NCBI GenBank assembly: GCA_963716585.1
Contig: CAVQTN010000004.1
Coordinates: 558,001-622,000, forward strand
From: JAICUY01 sp963716585
GTDB lineage: Bacteria > Chloroflexota > Limnocylindria > QHBO01
Length of the DNA stretch: 64,000 bases
Reading direction: 5' to 3'
Made by a program: the position numbers and the translations under genes. Positions 23,593-32,649 of the stretch are shown here, one piece after another; position 1 is the first letter of the stretch; each line of letters opens with the position of its first letter. The notes under the pieces were generated by a model. The model did not search any database. It had not been told where the DNA came from and saw nothing but the letters and a program-made list of their open reading frames with translations.

Positions 23593-24688
23593 GTGTCTCG
23601 CCGTAGTGACGGTTGATGAGCTCGTCCATGAGGGCCGCCAGGTAGCGGACCGTGGGGATTGCGCGCGGGTAGGGCATCCGCGTCGGTCCAAGCACACCCA
23701 GCAAGCCGAGTGCCTGCCCCGGCGCGCCGTATGGCGCGAAGACGAGGCTGACCTCGTGCATTGCGTCGTTCGTGTTCTCGTGACCGATGATGACGTGAAC
23801 GCCAGCGCCCCGGCCGAGGACCGGCACCAGCTGCTCCAGGAAGTCGCTGCGACGCAGGACTTCCAGGATGCCGCGCAGCTTGGCGCCCTCGGCGAACTCG
23901 GGCTGCTCAAGGACGTTGACGATGCCGTCCGTGAAGACATCCTCGATCAATGCCCCGTCCGCTTCCTCGAGCAGCTGCGCGACGATCTCAGCGACATGGC
24001 CGGCCAGGGCCGGCAGTCGCGGAATGCGGCGCCGCGCCTGCGGCGCGGAGAGGCCTGACAGCTCCGCGTTCAACGTCGTCGCCACGTCGTCGAGCGCCAC
24101 CTGGTCGACAATCGCCTCGCGGTCGACCCGCTCAAGCAGTGCCGGGTCGAGGCGTCGCTGCACGACATTGCCGTCGGCCAAGACCACCACCGCCAGCCGG
24201 CTGCGATCGGCCAGCTCGACGAGCTGCACGTGGCCGAAGCGCGCTCGGCGGGCACGGGCCGGCGTCACCACCGCGGCGGATCGGGTGTTGGCGGCGAGGA
24301 TCGAAGCCGCCAGGCGCAGCCACTCGTTGGTCGTCAGCTGCACCTGCGAGAACTGGTGCCGGATCGTCAGCTGGTCGGCCCGGTTGAGCGTCGACTCGCG
24401 CATCAGCGACTCGACGTAGAGCCGGTAGCCGAGATCGGAGGGAACGCGGCCGGCAGAGGTGTGCGGGTGGCTCAGCAGTCCGAGCGCCTCCAGCTCCGCC
24501 ATCGCGCTGCGCACCGTGGCGGGCGACACCTCCAAACCGAAACGTTGCACCAGCATCTTGGAGCCGACCGGCTGTGCCGAGGTGACATAGTCCTCGACGA
24601 CGGCGCGTAGCACCGTCCGCTGCCGCTCCGACAGCTCGATCGCCGGACCGGTCGCGTGCTCCATTCGGATGCTGCGCTCGCCGACCAT
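23585..24688 (-). CDS. hrcA: Heat-inducible repressor HrcA
   Basis: Represses chaperone genes by binding CIRCE and is itself kept active by GroE. In the 367-residue protein the N-terminal winged helix (LSERQRTVLRAVVEDYVTSAQPVGSKML, then SPATVRSAMAELEALGLLSHPHTSAGRVPSDLGYRLYV) is textbook HrcA, and the rest is the GAF-like dimerisation domain. The ATG at 24688 has AAGGAGGA five bases upstream. A perfect CIRCE element and a good promoter lie in front, so the gene should repress itself and grpE-dnaK. Confidence 0.96.
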   Translation of the reverse strand: MVGERSIRMEHATGPAIELSERQRTVLRAVVEDYVTSAQPVGSKMLVQRFGLEVSPATVRSAMAELEALGLLSHPHTSAGRVPSDLGYRLYVESLMRESTLNRADQLTIRHQFSQVQLTTNEWLRLAASILAANTRSAAVVTPARARRARFGHVQLVELADRSRLAVVVLADGNVVQRRLDPALLERVDREAIVDQVALDDVATTLNAELSGLSAPQARRRIPRLPALAGHVAEIVAQLLEEADGALIEDVFTDGIVNVLEQPEFAEGAKLRGILEVLRRSDFLEQLVPVLGRGAGVHVIIGHENTNDAMHEVSLVFAPYGAPGQALGLLGVLGPTRMPYPRAIPTVRYLAALMDELINRHYGETHD

Positions 24689-24704
24689 GTTCCTCCTTCG
24701 GATG

Positions 24705-24735
24705 CGTTGGCACTCTCACGTCGAGAGTGCCAACG
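24705..24735. promoter_or_regulatory. CIRCE operator of hrcA-grpE-dnaK
   Basis: A perfect inverted repeat, CGTTGGCACTC-N9-GAGTGCCAACG, containing the CIRCE core with the standard nine-base spacer. It lies just downstream of the predicted transcription start and 17 bp before the hrcA ATG, so it would also form a hairpin in the 5' leader. Confidence 0.95.
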
Positions 24736-24747
24736 GGTTCGCGACCT

Positions 24748-24776
24748 ATGGTAGCCAGCCTGCCGGACCGCGTCAA
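24748..24776 (-). promoter_or_regulatory. Housekeeping promoter of hrcA-grpE-dnaK
   Basis: On the minus strand TTGACG (24771-24776), a 17-base spacer and TACCAT (24748-24753) form a good vegetative promoter. Transcription would begin near 24741, immediately before CIRCE. The -35 overlaps the end of the upstream hemW gene. Confidence 0.7.
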
Positions 24777-25942
24777 CGCGTGGCCGGCGCGAAGCCGACG
24801 AGTGCCTCGTTCGCGAGCAGCCGGCCGGTTGGCGTCAGGCGGAGCCTGGTGGCGTCAACCTCCATGAGGCCCGTGCGGGTGGCGTCCGCGACCGCCTCCG
24901 GGAAGCGGTCCAGCGGATCCTGGCCGAACTCGACGCGGAACGGCTCGCGCTCCAGGCCATCGACGCGTCGCAGGCCGAGCGCGACGGCCTCGAACGCACG
25001 CGCCGCCTGGTCGAGGGTCTCCGACCCCACCGTCGGCCGGTCACCGCGCTCGACGAGCGCCAGGTAGCCGTCCAGGTCGCGCTCGTTCCATGACCGGCAC
25101 CGCCCGTCGTACGAGTGCGCCCCGGCGCCGAGGCCGGTGTACGGCCGGCGCCCCCAGTAGGCAGCATTGTGGCGCGACGCGAACCCGGGGCGCGCCCAGG
25201 AGCTCAGCTCGTAGTGGCGGTAGCCGGCGGCATCCAGCAGCTCCTCGGCGGCCTGGTACTGGTCGGCGGCCAGGTCGTCGTCCTGGCCGGCGGCGGCCCG
25301 GCGCCGCCAGAGGATGGCACCCGGGCGTGGGGGTGCCGCCCACTCGTCCGGGGCGAGCGCCAGCTGCAGCCCGTAGAGCGACAGGTGCTCCGGGCCGAGC
25401 CGGACCGCCGCCCGCAGGCCCGCGGTCCAGTCGGCACGCGACTGCCCCGGAATGCCGTAGATCAGGTCAATGCTCAGGTTGTCGAAGCCGGCACGGCGCG
25501 CGGTTGCGAATGCTTCGCGGGCTTCCTCCGCGCTGTGCCCGCGCGCCAGCGATCGCAGCTCGGCATCGCGAAGTGACTGGACGCCGAGCGAGATGCGGTT
25601 CACCCCGGCGGCGCGCAGACCCGCCCAATCGGGACGTTCGCGGCTACCCGGGTTGGCCTCGACGGTCACCTCGCAGGGCTCGACCGCCCAGCGCCGAACC
25701 GCGCCGGCGATGATGCGCTCGACGGCCAAAGCCGGCAGCAGCGACGGAGTTCCGCCACCGAGATAGATCGTGTCGAGCACGCCGACCGCCGGTCGCATCT
25801 CGAGCTCGGCCATGAGGGCATCGACGTAGCGCGGGATCTCGGCTGCGCGTCCGCCGACCGTCACGAAATCGCAGTAGGCGCACAGCAGCCGGCAGAACGG
25901 GACGTGAACGTAGAGATGGTGCGAATCGTTCGGGTCAGGCAT
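24773..25942 (-). CDS. hemW: HemW, radical SAM coproporphyrinogen-oxidase-like protein
   Basis: A 389-residue radical SAM protein. The cluster motif CRLLCAYCDF (C-x3-C-x2-C) is near residue 17, with YLGGGTPSLLP, EANPGS, GVNRISLGVQSL and NLSIDLIYGIPGQS following in family order. Proteins of this type are often annotated as oxygen-independent coproporphyrinogen III oxidase; HemW is better viewed as a heme-binding or heme-trafficking protein. It lies just upstream of hrcA, a position common in bacteria with hemW-hrcA-grpE-dnaK order. Confidence 0.9.
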   Translation of the reverse strand: MPDPNDSHHLYVHVPFCRLLCAYCDFVTVGGRAAEIPRYVDALMAELEMRPAVGVLDTIYLGGGTPSLLPALAVERIIAGAVRRWAVEPCEVTVEANPGSRERPDWAGLRAAGVNRISLGVQSLRDAELRSLARGHSAEEAREAFATARRAGFDNLSIDLIYGIPGQSRADWTAGLRAAVRLGPEHLSLYGLQLALAPDEWAAPPRPGAILWRRRAAAGQDDDLAADQYQAAEELLDAAGYRHYELSSWARPGFASRHNAAYWGRRPYTGLGAGAHSYDGRCRSWNERDLDGYLALVERGDRPTVGSETLDQAARAFEAVALGLRRVDGLEREPFRVEFGQDPLDRFPEAVADATRTGLMEVDATRLRLTPTGRLLANEALVGFAPATR

Positions 25943-25999
25943 CGCTGAAACCGGCCGGTGACGCGAGGCGTGGCATCCTGCCGACCCGCCGCATCGCTT

Positions 26000-26662
26000 C
26001 TAGATCGGCCGCTGACGGAGCCGAGCTCCGGCGAACGCGAAGAACGACATCGTCACGGCGAAATGGCCGACGATGGCCGGGATGACCGAACCGGTCGTGA
26101 CCGTCGCCAGGCCCGCCGCATAGCCGAGGATCACCGAGCCCGCCAGGAAGTACCAGTCGCGCTCCTGCCACAGTCGCCGATGCGCCAGCCCGTAGAGGAG
26201 TGCCTGCACGACCAGCGCGATTCCCGCCCCGAGTCCCGCGAAGAGCAGCATGCCGAGCACGATCGAGCGGAACTGGAGCTCCTCGGCGATGGCGTTCGCC
26301 GCGGCGCCGATGACCCGATCCGGAAGCAGCTGCGAGGGCAACGGCAGGATGGCACCGAACCGCAGGTAGGCCAGCGCGGCCGCGTTGATCAGCGCGACGA
26401 TCACGAACAGGACCATCACCCCGAGCGTGCTGTCCGGGTCGCCGCCGGTCAGGAACAGCTGTTGCCGGCCGCTGGGCAGGATGATCGTGATGCCGATGGT
26501 GAAGGCGATGACCAGGCCGTAGTAGCTCAGCGGTCCGAGCCATGGCGTGCGGTAGCGGAAGTAGTCCGAACGCATGATCCGCTCCGAGTCGAAGCGAAGC
26601 AGCACCAGGAACAGGGTCAGCCCCAGGGCGATGGCCACGCTCAGCGAGTCGAAGAAGCTCAT
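26000..26662 (-). CDS. CPBP-family (CAAX-like) intramembrane protease
   Basis: A 220-residue integral membrane protein with about six helices. It has the Abi/CPBP glutamate motif EELQFR near residue 117, a conserved AHRR histidine region, and a final VGHFAVTMSFFAFA near residue 195. This pattern matches CPBP metalloproteases, although the substrate is unknown. The ATG at 26662 overlaps the lepA stop by four bases, so it is coupled to lepA. Confidence 0.72.
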   Translation of the reverse strand: MSFFDSLSVAIALGLTLFLVLLRFDSERIMRSDYFRYRTPWLGPLSYYGLVIAFTIGITIILPSGRQQLFLTGGDPDSTLGVMVLFVIVALINAAALAYLRFGAILPLPSQLLPDRVIGAAANAIAEELQFRSIVLGMLLFAGLGAGIALVVQALLYGLAHRRLWQERDWYFLAGSVILGYAAGLATVTTGSVIPAIVGHFAVTMSFFAFAGARLRQRPI

Positions 26663-28473
26663 GAACACGCCTCGTTGACGCGCAGCACCGCGAGAAACGC
26701 TTCCCGGGGGATCTCGACGGAGCCGATGCGCTTCATCCGCTGCTTCCCCTCCTTCTGCTTCTCGAGGAGCTTGCGTTTCCGGGTGATGTCCCCGCCGTAG
26801 CACTTGGAAAGGACGTTCTTGCGCATCGCCCGGATCGTCTCGCGGCTGATGATATTGGAACCGATGGCGGCCTGGATCGGCACTTCGAACATCTGGCGCG
26901 GGATCAGCTCCTTCAGATGCTCGACCAGCGCCTTCCCGCTGCGAAACGCTCGGGACCGATGCAGGATCAGCGAGAGGGCATCCACCGGTTCGCCATTGAC
27001 CAGCACGTCCAGCTTCACGAGATCGCCGCTTCGGTAGCCGATGTACGCGTAGTCGAGGCTGGCGTAGCCCGAAGAGCGACTCTTGAGCTGGTCGTAGAAG
27101 TCCACGATCAACTCGGCCAGCGGCATCTCGAAATGCATGTTGACCCGCTTTGGATCCAGGTACTCCATGTTCCTGAACGCACCGCGCCGGCCGGTGGTCA
27201 GCTCCATGATCGGGCCGATGTAGTCGCTGGGCGTGATCACCTGGGCGCTGACCCAGGGTTCGCTGATCTGCTCGATCTCGCCGGCGTTCGGCATCTGCGC
27301 CGGGTTGTCGACGACCAGCTCCTCGGTCCCGTGAGTGAGCTGCACGTGGTACTCGACGCTCGGCGCGCTGGCGATGAGGTCGAGAGCGAACTCGCGTTCC
27401 AGGCGTTCCTGCACGATCTCCATGTGCAACAGGCCCAGGAACCCGCAGCGGAAGCCGAAGCCCAGCGCCACGCTCGACTCCGGCTCGTAGACGAAGCTGG
27501 CATCGTTGAGGTGGAGGCGCTCGAGGGCCTCGCGCAGAAGTGGGTAGTCATCGCCGCGCATCGGATAGATGCCGGCGAAGACGAGTGGCAGAGCCTGCTT
27601 GTAGCCGGGAAGCGCCGCCGGAGCGGGGCGCGAAACGCTGGTGAGCGTGTCGCCAACCCGAGCCTCGGCGATGCTTTTCAGGCCGGTCGCCACGTAGCCG
27701 ACCTCCCCGACGGTCAGCCGCCTGGTGGCGACAGGCCCGGGCCGAAAATAGCCGAGCTCCAGGATGTCGCTCTCGGTGGTGGCGGCCATGAAGCGGATGC
27801 GCTCGTGGTCCTCCAGCGTGCCATTGGCGACCCGCACGTAGGCGACGACGCCCTTGTACGCATCGTAGTGGCTGTCGAAGACGAGTGCCTGGAGTGGCGC
27901 GACCGCGTCGCCGCGCGGCGGCGGAACGCGCTGCACGATCGCCTCCAGGATCGCGTCGATGCCGGTCCCCTCCTTGGCCGAGGCGAGGATCACCTCCTCG
28001 CGCGGGATGGCAAGCGTTTCCTCGAGCTCAGCCATCACCATCTCAGGGTCAGCACTCGGAAGGTCGATCTTGTTGATGACCGGGATGACCACCAGGTCCT
28101 GGGCGAGCGCGAGGTGCACGTTGGCCAGGGTCTGCGCCTCGATGCCCTGGCTCGCATCGACCACCAGGATCGCCCCCTCGCACGCCTGCAGTGAGCGGCT
28201 CACCTCGTACGTGAAGTCGACGTGCCCCGGCGTGTCGATCAGGTTGAAGGCATAGGTCTGCCCATCGGCCGCGGCATAGTGGAGCCGGACGGCGCGCGCC
28301 TTGATGGTGATCCCCTTCTCACGCTCAAGGTCCATGGTGTCCAGCACCTGGCTGGTCATGTGCCGCGGATCGATGGTGTGGGTTACCTCCAGGAGCCGAT
28401 CGGCAAGGGTCGACTTGCCGTGGTCGATGTGCGCCACGATGCTGAAGTTGCGGATGCGTTCCTGGGGGATCAC
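26659..28473 (-). CDS. lepA: Elongation factor 4 (LepA)
   Basis: Ribosome-associated GTPase linked to back-translocation and 30S biogenesis. In the 604-residue product the G domain shows AHIDHGKSTLADRLLE, DTPGHVDFTYEV and NKIDLPSADPE. The C-terminal LepA-specific domain includes YRSGDLVKLDVLVNGEPVDAL and the basic end DITRKRKLLEKQKEGKQRMK. I placed the start at the GTG at 28473 (VIPQERIRNFSIVAH), which gives normal family length; no ATG fits and the ribosome site is weak. A CPBP protease gene is coupled downstream. Confidence 0.92.
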   Translation of the reverse strand: MIPQERIRNFSIVAHIDHGKSTLADRLLEVTHTIDPRHMTSQVLDTMDLEREKGITIKARAVRLHYAAADGQTYAFNLIDTPGHVDFTYEVSRSLQACEGAILVVDASQGIEAQTLANVHLALAQDLVVIPVINKIDLPSADPEMVMAELEETLAIPREEVILASAKEGTGIDAILEAIVQRVPPPRGDAVAPLQALVFDSHYDAYKGVVAYVRVANGTLEDHERIRFMAATTESDILELGYFRPGPVATRRLTVGEVGYVATGLKSIAEARVGDTLTSVSRPAPAALPGYKQALPLVFAGIYPMRGDDYPLLREALERLHLNDASFVYEPESSVALGFGFRCGFLGLLHMEIVQERLEREFALDLIASAPSVEYHVQLTHGTEELVVDNPAQMPNAGEIEQISEPWVSAQVITPSDYIGPIMELTTGRRGAFRNMEYLDPKRVNMHFEMPLAELIVDFYDQLKSRSSGYASLDYAYIGYRSGDLVKLDVLVNGEPVDALSLILHRSRAFRSGKALVEHLKELIPRQMFEVPIQAAIGSNIISRETIRAMRKNVLSKCYGGDITRKRKLLEKQKEGKQRMKRIGSVEIPREAFLAVLRVNEACS

Positions 28474-28614
28474 GAGGCGGAAGTCTACCGGGCGCCGATG
28501 CTCTCCGCGCCCGAGCAGGCCTGAACCCGCCCCCACGCTACGCTGGCGGCCTGGAATCCGCGTCTGAGCCAGTCGCGCGCAGCTCGCCGGGCTCCGGCTG
28601 GCTGGCCAGGAGCG

Positions 28615-30513
28615 TCAGGGGGCCGGGCTGCTCGGCGCCGGCGACCCGGTCGGTGCTGCGGAGGCGCGCGGCGGCGACGCGGGCTTCGGACCCACGATCG
28701 TCCGGCCGTTTACCGGGCTGTAGTTGCTGAGGAACGTGTCGGTGTGGATCAGCGTGCCGTCCGCGGCGCGGACGTAGCGGGTCACGCTGACGTTCATGCC
28801 GTTGTGGGGCAACTCGAGCCGCACGCTCGTGCCGGGCTTCATGCTGGCACTGACCTCGACCAGGTCGCGGGCCGCCCGCACGTTGCTGACGATCGGCCGG
28901 GTCAGCGTCACGCTGCGTCCGGTCGGCACCCCCCACAGGTCGAAGCGAACGAAACCCGATCCGGTGTAGCTGCGGATGACGATCGGGTCGGGGGTGTCAT
29001 TCTGGAAGGTCATGGTCAACGTGTAGCCGTCGGTCTGGAAGACGGTCGCGTCAAGGCCCATCGGGTAGCGGCTGATGTAGTAATAGTGGTTGCGCCGCTC
29101 GCCCATCTGCAGCCCGGCGCGCAGTGCCGTGTTGAAGATGGTCGTCGAGGTGGAGCAGATGCCTCCGGCCAGCGCGCCGGTCGGCACACTCTTGCCGCCG
29201 ATGATGGCGCCGCCCTGGCCGTAGCCTCGCGCCGTACTGATCGGGCCGATCGCCTTCCAGAAGTCGAACCACTCGCCGGGCGCCAGTACCTTGCCGTTGA
29301 TGTCGCGGGCCGGAATGCTGATGTTGGCGCCCCAGTAGTTGCTGATGCCCGGCACATAGAAGGTCGTCCAGGTCGAGATGCGGCGCATCTTCGACATGGC
29401 AGCCCTGGCGGCTTCGGTCGTCAGGGCCGGCGGCGCGACGCTCACGGCCAGCTGCGCGCTGGAGGTCGGCGTGCCCTCGGCGCGCGCGGTCAGCGCTGAT
29501 TGGACCGCCTCCAGCGAGGCGCCGATGCTGAGGGTCCTGCCGTCGACCCCAGGCTTCACGCCGGTGATGCCGCCGGCGCCGAAGACGAAGGAGGCATCCC
29601 GGGCGTCCCGGGAAACGCTGTCGGCAAGCTTCTCGAGCAGGGCGGCCGTCTTCGTCGTATCGGCCTGGACCATGTAGCCGCTGCCGGCGGGCTTGCCGAA
29701 GGCGAGGATGCCGAGCAGCTGCTTGGTGCTGATCGACAGCCGATCGCCATCCGCCACCACCAGCTCCAGGGGCTCGGCCACCACGGCGCGCGCCTGCGCG
29801 GCCACCGTCTCCGCGTCGGCGGTGCTCACCACCGCCCGCACCGGAGAGGTCGAAAGCTCGATCGTCACGTCGGCAGGGTCGGCCGTGCCGACCGCCATGC
29901 CGAGCAGCGATCGGATCTGTGCCGCGTCGAGCTTCGCACCATCGGCTGACGGGGTCACCTTGAACTCGCCGTCCACGACCGTCACGCCGGCCACCACCGG
30001 TTCGCGGGCAAATCGGGCACTGAGCTCGCCCACGACGCCGTCAATCGCCGCGGAGTCGTAGGCGTGGACGATCACCGGCAGGCTCGTGCCGCGGGCCAGC
30101 GTGCGCAGGCGCGCCAGCGACTCCGTCAGCGGATTCCCGTCGCGGGCCACCGCGGACGCCGCATCGAGCATGGCGTCGAGCTCGTAGCCACGACCGATGC
30201 GTTCATACGCGACCGTCACCGGCGAGCCATCCACGACCAGCGTCGCATCACCGCTGGTCAGCGATGGGAGCGACGCCTTCAGGCGCTCACCGGCCGCGGC
30301 ACGGTCGAGCCCGCCGATCTGGATCCCGCCCACGCTGACACGCGGCATGATCCGGCCACTGCTGGTCATGGCCACGGCAAGCGAGGTCGCGGTCAACAAC
30401 AGCGCGGCGGTGAGGAGCGTGCCAAGGAAGCCCAGGAGTGCCGCGCGGCGGCGCGGTGGGGTCGCAAGGGCTCCCCCCAGGATGCCTGGTTGGCTGAGAG
30501 TCGCCGTCGTCAT
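28615..30513 (-). CDS. VanW-family exported protein with peptidoglycan-binding-like repeats
   Basis: A 632-residue protein. A cytoplasmic start and single membrane helix (about residues 25-50) are followed by two YoaR/PG_binding_4-like domains (about 60-330). The VanW domain has the GGICSTSTTIFNTALRAGL and RNHYYYISRYPMGLDATV blocks, and a proline/serine-rich tail closes the protein. VanW proteins occur in vancomycin-resistance clusters and widely elsewhere; their biochemical role is unresolved, though a cell-wall role is likely. The ATG at 30513 starts just before the N-terminal helix. It diverges from rpsT. Confidence 0.8.
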   Translation of the reverse strand: MTTATLSQPGILGGALATPPRRRAALLGFLGTLLTAALLLTATSLAVAMTSSGRIMPRVSVGGIQIGGLDRAAAGERLKASLPSLTSGDATLVVDGSPVTVAYERIGRGYELDAMLDAASAVARDGNPLTESLARLRTLARGTSLPVIVHAYDSAAIDGVVGELSARFAREPVVAGVTVVDGEFKVTPSADGAKLDAAQIRSLLGMAVGTADPADVTIELSTSPVRAVVSTADAETVAAQARAVVAEPLELVVADGDRLSISTKQLLGILAFGKPAGSGYMVQADTTKTAALLEKLADSVSRDARDASFVFGAGGITGVKPGVDGRTLSIGASLEAVQSALTARAEGTPTSSAQLAVSVAPPALTTEAARAAMSKMRRISTWTTFYVPGISNYWGANISIPARDINGKVLAPGEWFDFWKAIGPISTARGYGQGGAIIGGKSVPTGALAGGICSTSTTIFNTALRAGLQMGERRNHYYYISRYPMGLDATVFQTDGYTLTMTFQNDTPDPIVIRSYTGSGFVRFDLWGVPTGRSVTLTRPIVSNVRAARDLVEVSASMKPGTSVRLELPHNGMNVSVTRYVRAADGTLIHTDTFLSNYSPVNGRTIVGPKPASPPRASAAPTGSPAPSSPAP

Positions 30514-30702
30514 ATGCTCACCCGGGGATTCCGCGGGCCGACGATGGCGCACGCTGTGGCTGCTGCATGATGTCGGCGAGCACTGCCGCTGGTCTCCCCA
30601 ACTAACGACGTTCGGCGCGGGCTGGCGGTTGCGACCGTGACGGCCACCGCCATCGACCCGGCGAAGTATCGCCGCTGCCGGCGTGCCTGTCGAGCGCCGA
30701 GG

Positions 30703-30730
30703 TTGGGGTGCCTGGGAGCGGTGCTATACT
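30703..30730 (+). promoter_or_regulatory. Promoter of rpsT
   Basis: TTGGGG (30703-30708), a 16-base spacer and TATACT (30725-30730), about 62 bp before the start codon of the S20 gene. Confidence 0.5.
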
Positions 30731-30739
30731 TTGCGGCCG

Positions 30740-30758
30740 GCGCCTCCCTCCGAGGCGC
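30740..30758 (+). promoter_or_regulatory. Leader hairpin of rpsT
   Basis: GCGCCTC-CCTCC-GAGGCGC, a perfect seven-base-pair stem with a five-base loop, lies in the 5' leader shortly after the predicted transcription start. It could serve attenuation or autogenous control by S20. This is inferred from position only. Confidence 0.4.
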
Positions 30759-30791
30759 GATTTCATGCTCATCTCCCGCTGAGGATTCCAC

Positions 30792-31331
30792 GTGGCAAGA
30801 AAGGCTCGAACCTGGAAGGGCGCTCGGACGCCCCAAGCCCTCAAGCGCGTTCGCCAGGCTGTTCGCCGGCACGCCGTCAACCAACGAGCGCGAAGCGCGG
30901 CACGCACGCTCGTGCAGCGAGCGTCGAGCATTGCGCTGGGACGTTCCGAGGGCGACGGCCCGGAGGCCGTGACCGCGGCGATCAGCGCGCTCGACAAGGC
31001 CGCCGAGAAGGGCATCCTGCACCCGAACAACGCCGCCCGACGCAAGAGCCGGCTCATGGCCAAGGCCAATGCCGCGCACCTGCTCGACCAGCACGAGGCC
31101 GCGGCCAGTGGTGCAGCAGCGAACGACCGCAAGCGAACCGTTGCGAGCAAGACCGCGCAGCGAAAGAAGGTCGCCGCCGCCAAGGCTTCGAAAGCGGCTG
31201 CCGGCAAGGCCGCCGACCGACCACGGACCGCCGCTGGCAAGGCGAAGGTGGCAGTCACCCGTGCCAGCCGTGAGTCCGCCGCGGCTCGCCGTCGCAAGAA
31301 GAGCGACAAGGGCGACGTCGCCGAAAGCTAG
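30792..31331 (+). CDS. rpsT: Ribosomal protein bS20 with long lysine/alanine-rich tail
   Basis: The first ~90 residues fit bS20, including RVRQAVRRHAVNQRARSAARTLVQ and KGILHPNNAARRKSRLMAKAN. The start is a GTG at 30792. Normal bS20 ends there (about 87 residues). Here a further ~85 residues follow, made almost wholly of K, A, R, S and T (for example AQRKKVAAAKASKAAAGKAA), like histone H1 or the tail of mycobacterial HupB. The tail may bind rRNA or DNA. Codon use and reading frame run through without a break. The gene is convergent with eno. Confidence 0.88.
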   Translation: MARKARTWKGARTPQALKRVRQAVRRHAVNQRARSAARTLVQRASSIALGRSEGDGPEAVTAAISALDKAAEKGILHPNNAARRKSRLMAKANAAHLLDQHEAAASGAAANDRKRTVASKTAQRKKVAAAKASKAAAGKAADRPRTAAGKAKVAVTRASRESAAARRRKKSDKGDVAES

Positions 31332-31336
31332 CGATG

Positions 31337-31356
31337 CGACGGCGGATCCGGCGTCG
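31337..31356. terminator. Candidate bidirectional terminator between rpsT and eno
   Basis: A near-perfect 20-base palindrome centred on CGGATCCG, with one symmetric mismatch pair, fills the 31-base gap between the convergent rpsT and eno genes. Confidence 0.5.
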
Positions 31357-31362
31357 AGAAGT

Positions 31363-32649
31363 TCATCGCCTCGCCGCGAACGCCCCGGCGCCGGGGTACA
31401 CCGCGGCGTCACCCAGTTCCTCCTCGATGCGCAGCAGGCGGTTGTATTTCGCCATTCGTTCGCCGCGCGACATCGAGCCGGTCTTGATCTGGCCCGTTCC
31501 CATTGCGACCGCCAGGTCCGCGAGGGTGGTGTCCTCGGTCTCCCCTGACCGATGGCTGATGACGGCGGTCCAGCCGGTGCGCTGCGCCAGCTCGATCGCC
31601 TCGATCGTCTCGGTCAAGGTGCCAACCTGGTTCAGCTTGATGAGAATCGAGTTGGCGCTCGCTTCGGCGATGCCACGCGCCAGCCGCTCGGTGTTGGTCA
31701 CGAACAGGTCGTCCCCCACGATCTGCAGGCGATCGCCGAGCCGCTGGGTGAGCGCACGCCAGCCGTCCCAGTCGTCCTCGGCCAGGCCGTCCTCGAGTGA
31801 CACGATCGGGTAGCGAGCGACCCAGTCGGCCCAGAACTCGATGAGCTCCTCGCCCGACAGGCTGCGGCCCTCGCGCTCAAGTCGGTAGCTGCCGTCGACG
31901 TACAGCTCCGACGCGGCCGGGTCGAGAGCAATCGCGATCTGCTCACCGGGCTGATAACCGGCACGCTGGATCGACTCGACCACGGCGGCGATCGCGTCCT
32001 CATTGCTGCCGAGGCTCGGGGCATAGCCGCCCTCGTCGCCGACGGTGGTGGCGAATCCGCGTTCGCGGAGCAGGGCGCCGAGCGCGTGAAACGTCTCGGC
32101 GGCCCAGCGCAGTCCCTCGCGAAAGCTCGGCGCCCCGAGCGGGACGATCATGAACTCCTGGAAGTCGGTCGAGTCGATGGCATGCTTACCGCCATTCAGG
32201 ATGTTGACCATCGGCACCGGCAGGACGCGCGCGCCGGCGCCGCCCAGATAGCGGAACAGCGGCAGGTCGACCGCCTCGGCGGCAGCGTGCGCCGCGGCCA
32301 GTGAGACGCCGAGCAGGGCGTTGGCGCCGAGCGACGACTTGTTCGGGGTGTCGTCAAGATCGATCAGCAGTCGGTCCAGGCTGATCTGGTCGACAGCGTC
32401 GGTACCGAGCAGCTCGGGCCGAAGGACATCGTTGACATTGCGCACCGCCTGGAGCACCCCCTTGCCGTCGTAGCGCGCCGGGTCGCCGTCGCGCAGCTCG
32501 ACCGCCTCGTGAGCGCCGGTCGAGGCGCCCGAGGGCACCATCGCGCTGCCGACCGCTCCGCCGTCGAGAAAGACGTCGACCTCGACGGTCGGGTTGCCGC
32601 GCGAATCGAGGATCTCGCGGGCGATGACGTCCTCGATGAGTGTCGTCAT
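31363..32649 (-). CDS. eno: Enolase
   Basis: Converts 2-phosphoglycerate to phosphoenolpyruvate. The 428-residue protein has AREILDSRGNPTVEVDV at the N-terminus, PSGASTGAHEAVELRD, VGDEGGYAPSL (about residue 205), SLEDGLAEDDWDGW, ILIKLNQVGTLTET with the catalytic lysine (about residue 335) and ISHRSGETEDT. Its ATG overlaps the pgk stop (ATGA). It is last in rok-gap-pgk-eno. Confidence 0.97.
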   Translation of the reverse strand: MTTLIEDVIAREILDSRGNPTVEVDVFLDGGAVGSAMVPSGASTGAHEAVELRDGDPARYDGKGVLQAVRNVNDVLRPELLGTDAVDQISLDRLLIDLDDTPNKSSLGANALLGVSLAAAHAAAEAVDLPLFRYLGGAGARVLPVPMVNILNGGKHAIDSTDFQEFMIVPLGAPSFREGLRWAAETFHALGALLRERGFATTVGDEGGYAPSLGSNEDAIAAVVESIQRAGYQPGEQIAIALDPAASELYVDGSYRLEREGRSLSGEELIEFWADWVARYPIVSLEDGLAEDDWDGWRALTQRLGDRLQIVGDDLFVTNTERLARGIAEASANSILIKLNQVGTLTETIEAIELAQRTGWTAVISHRSGETEDTTLADLAVAMGTGQIKTGSMSRGERMAKYNRLLRIEEELGDAAVYPGAGAFAARR

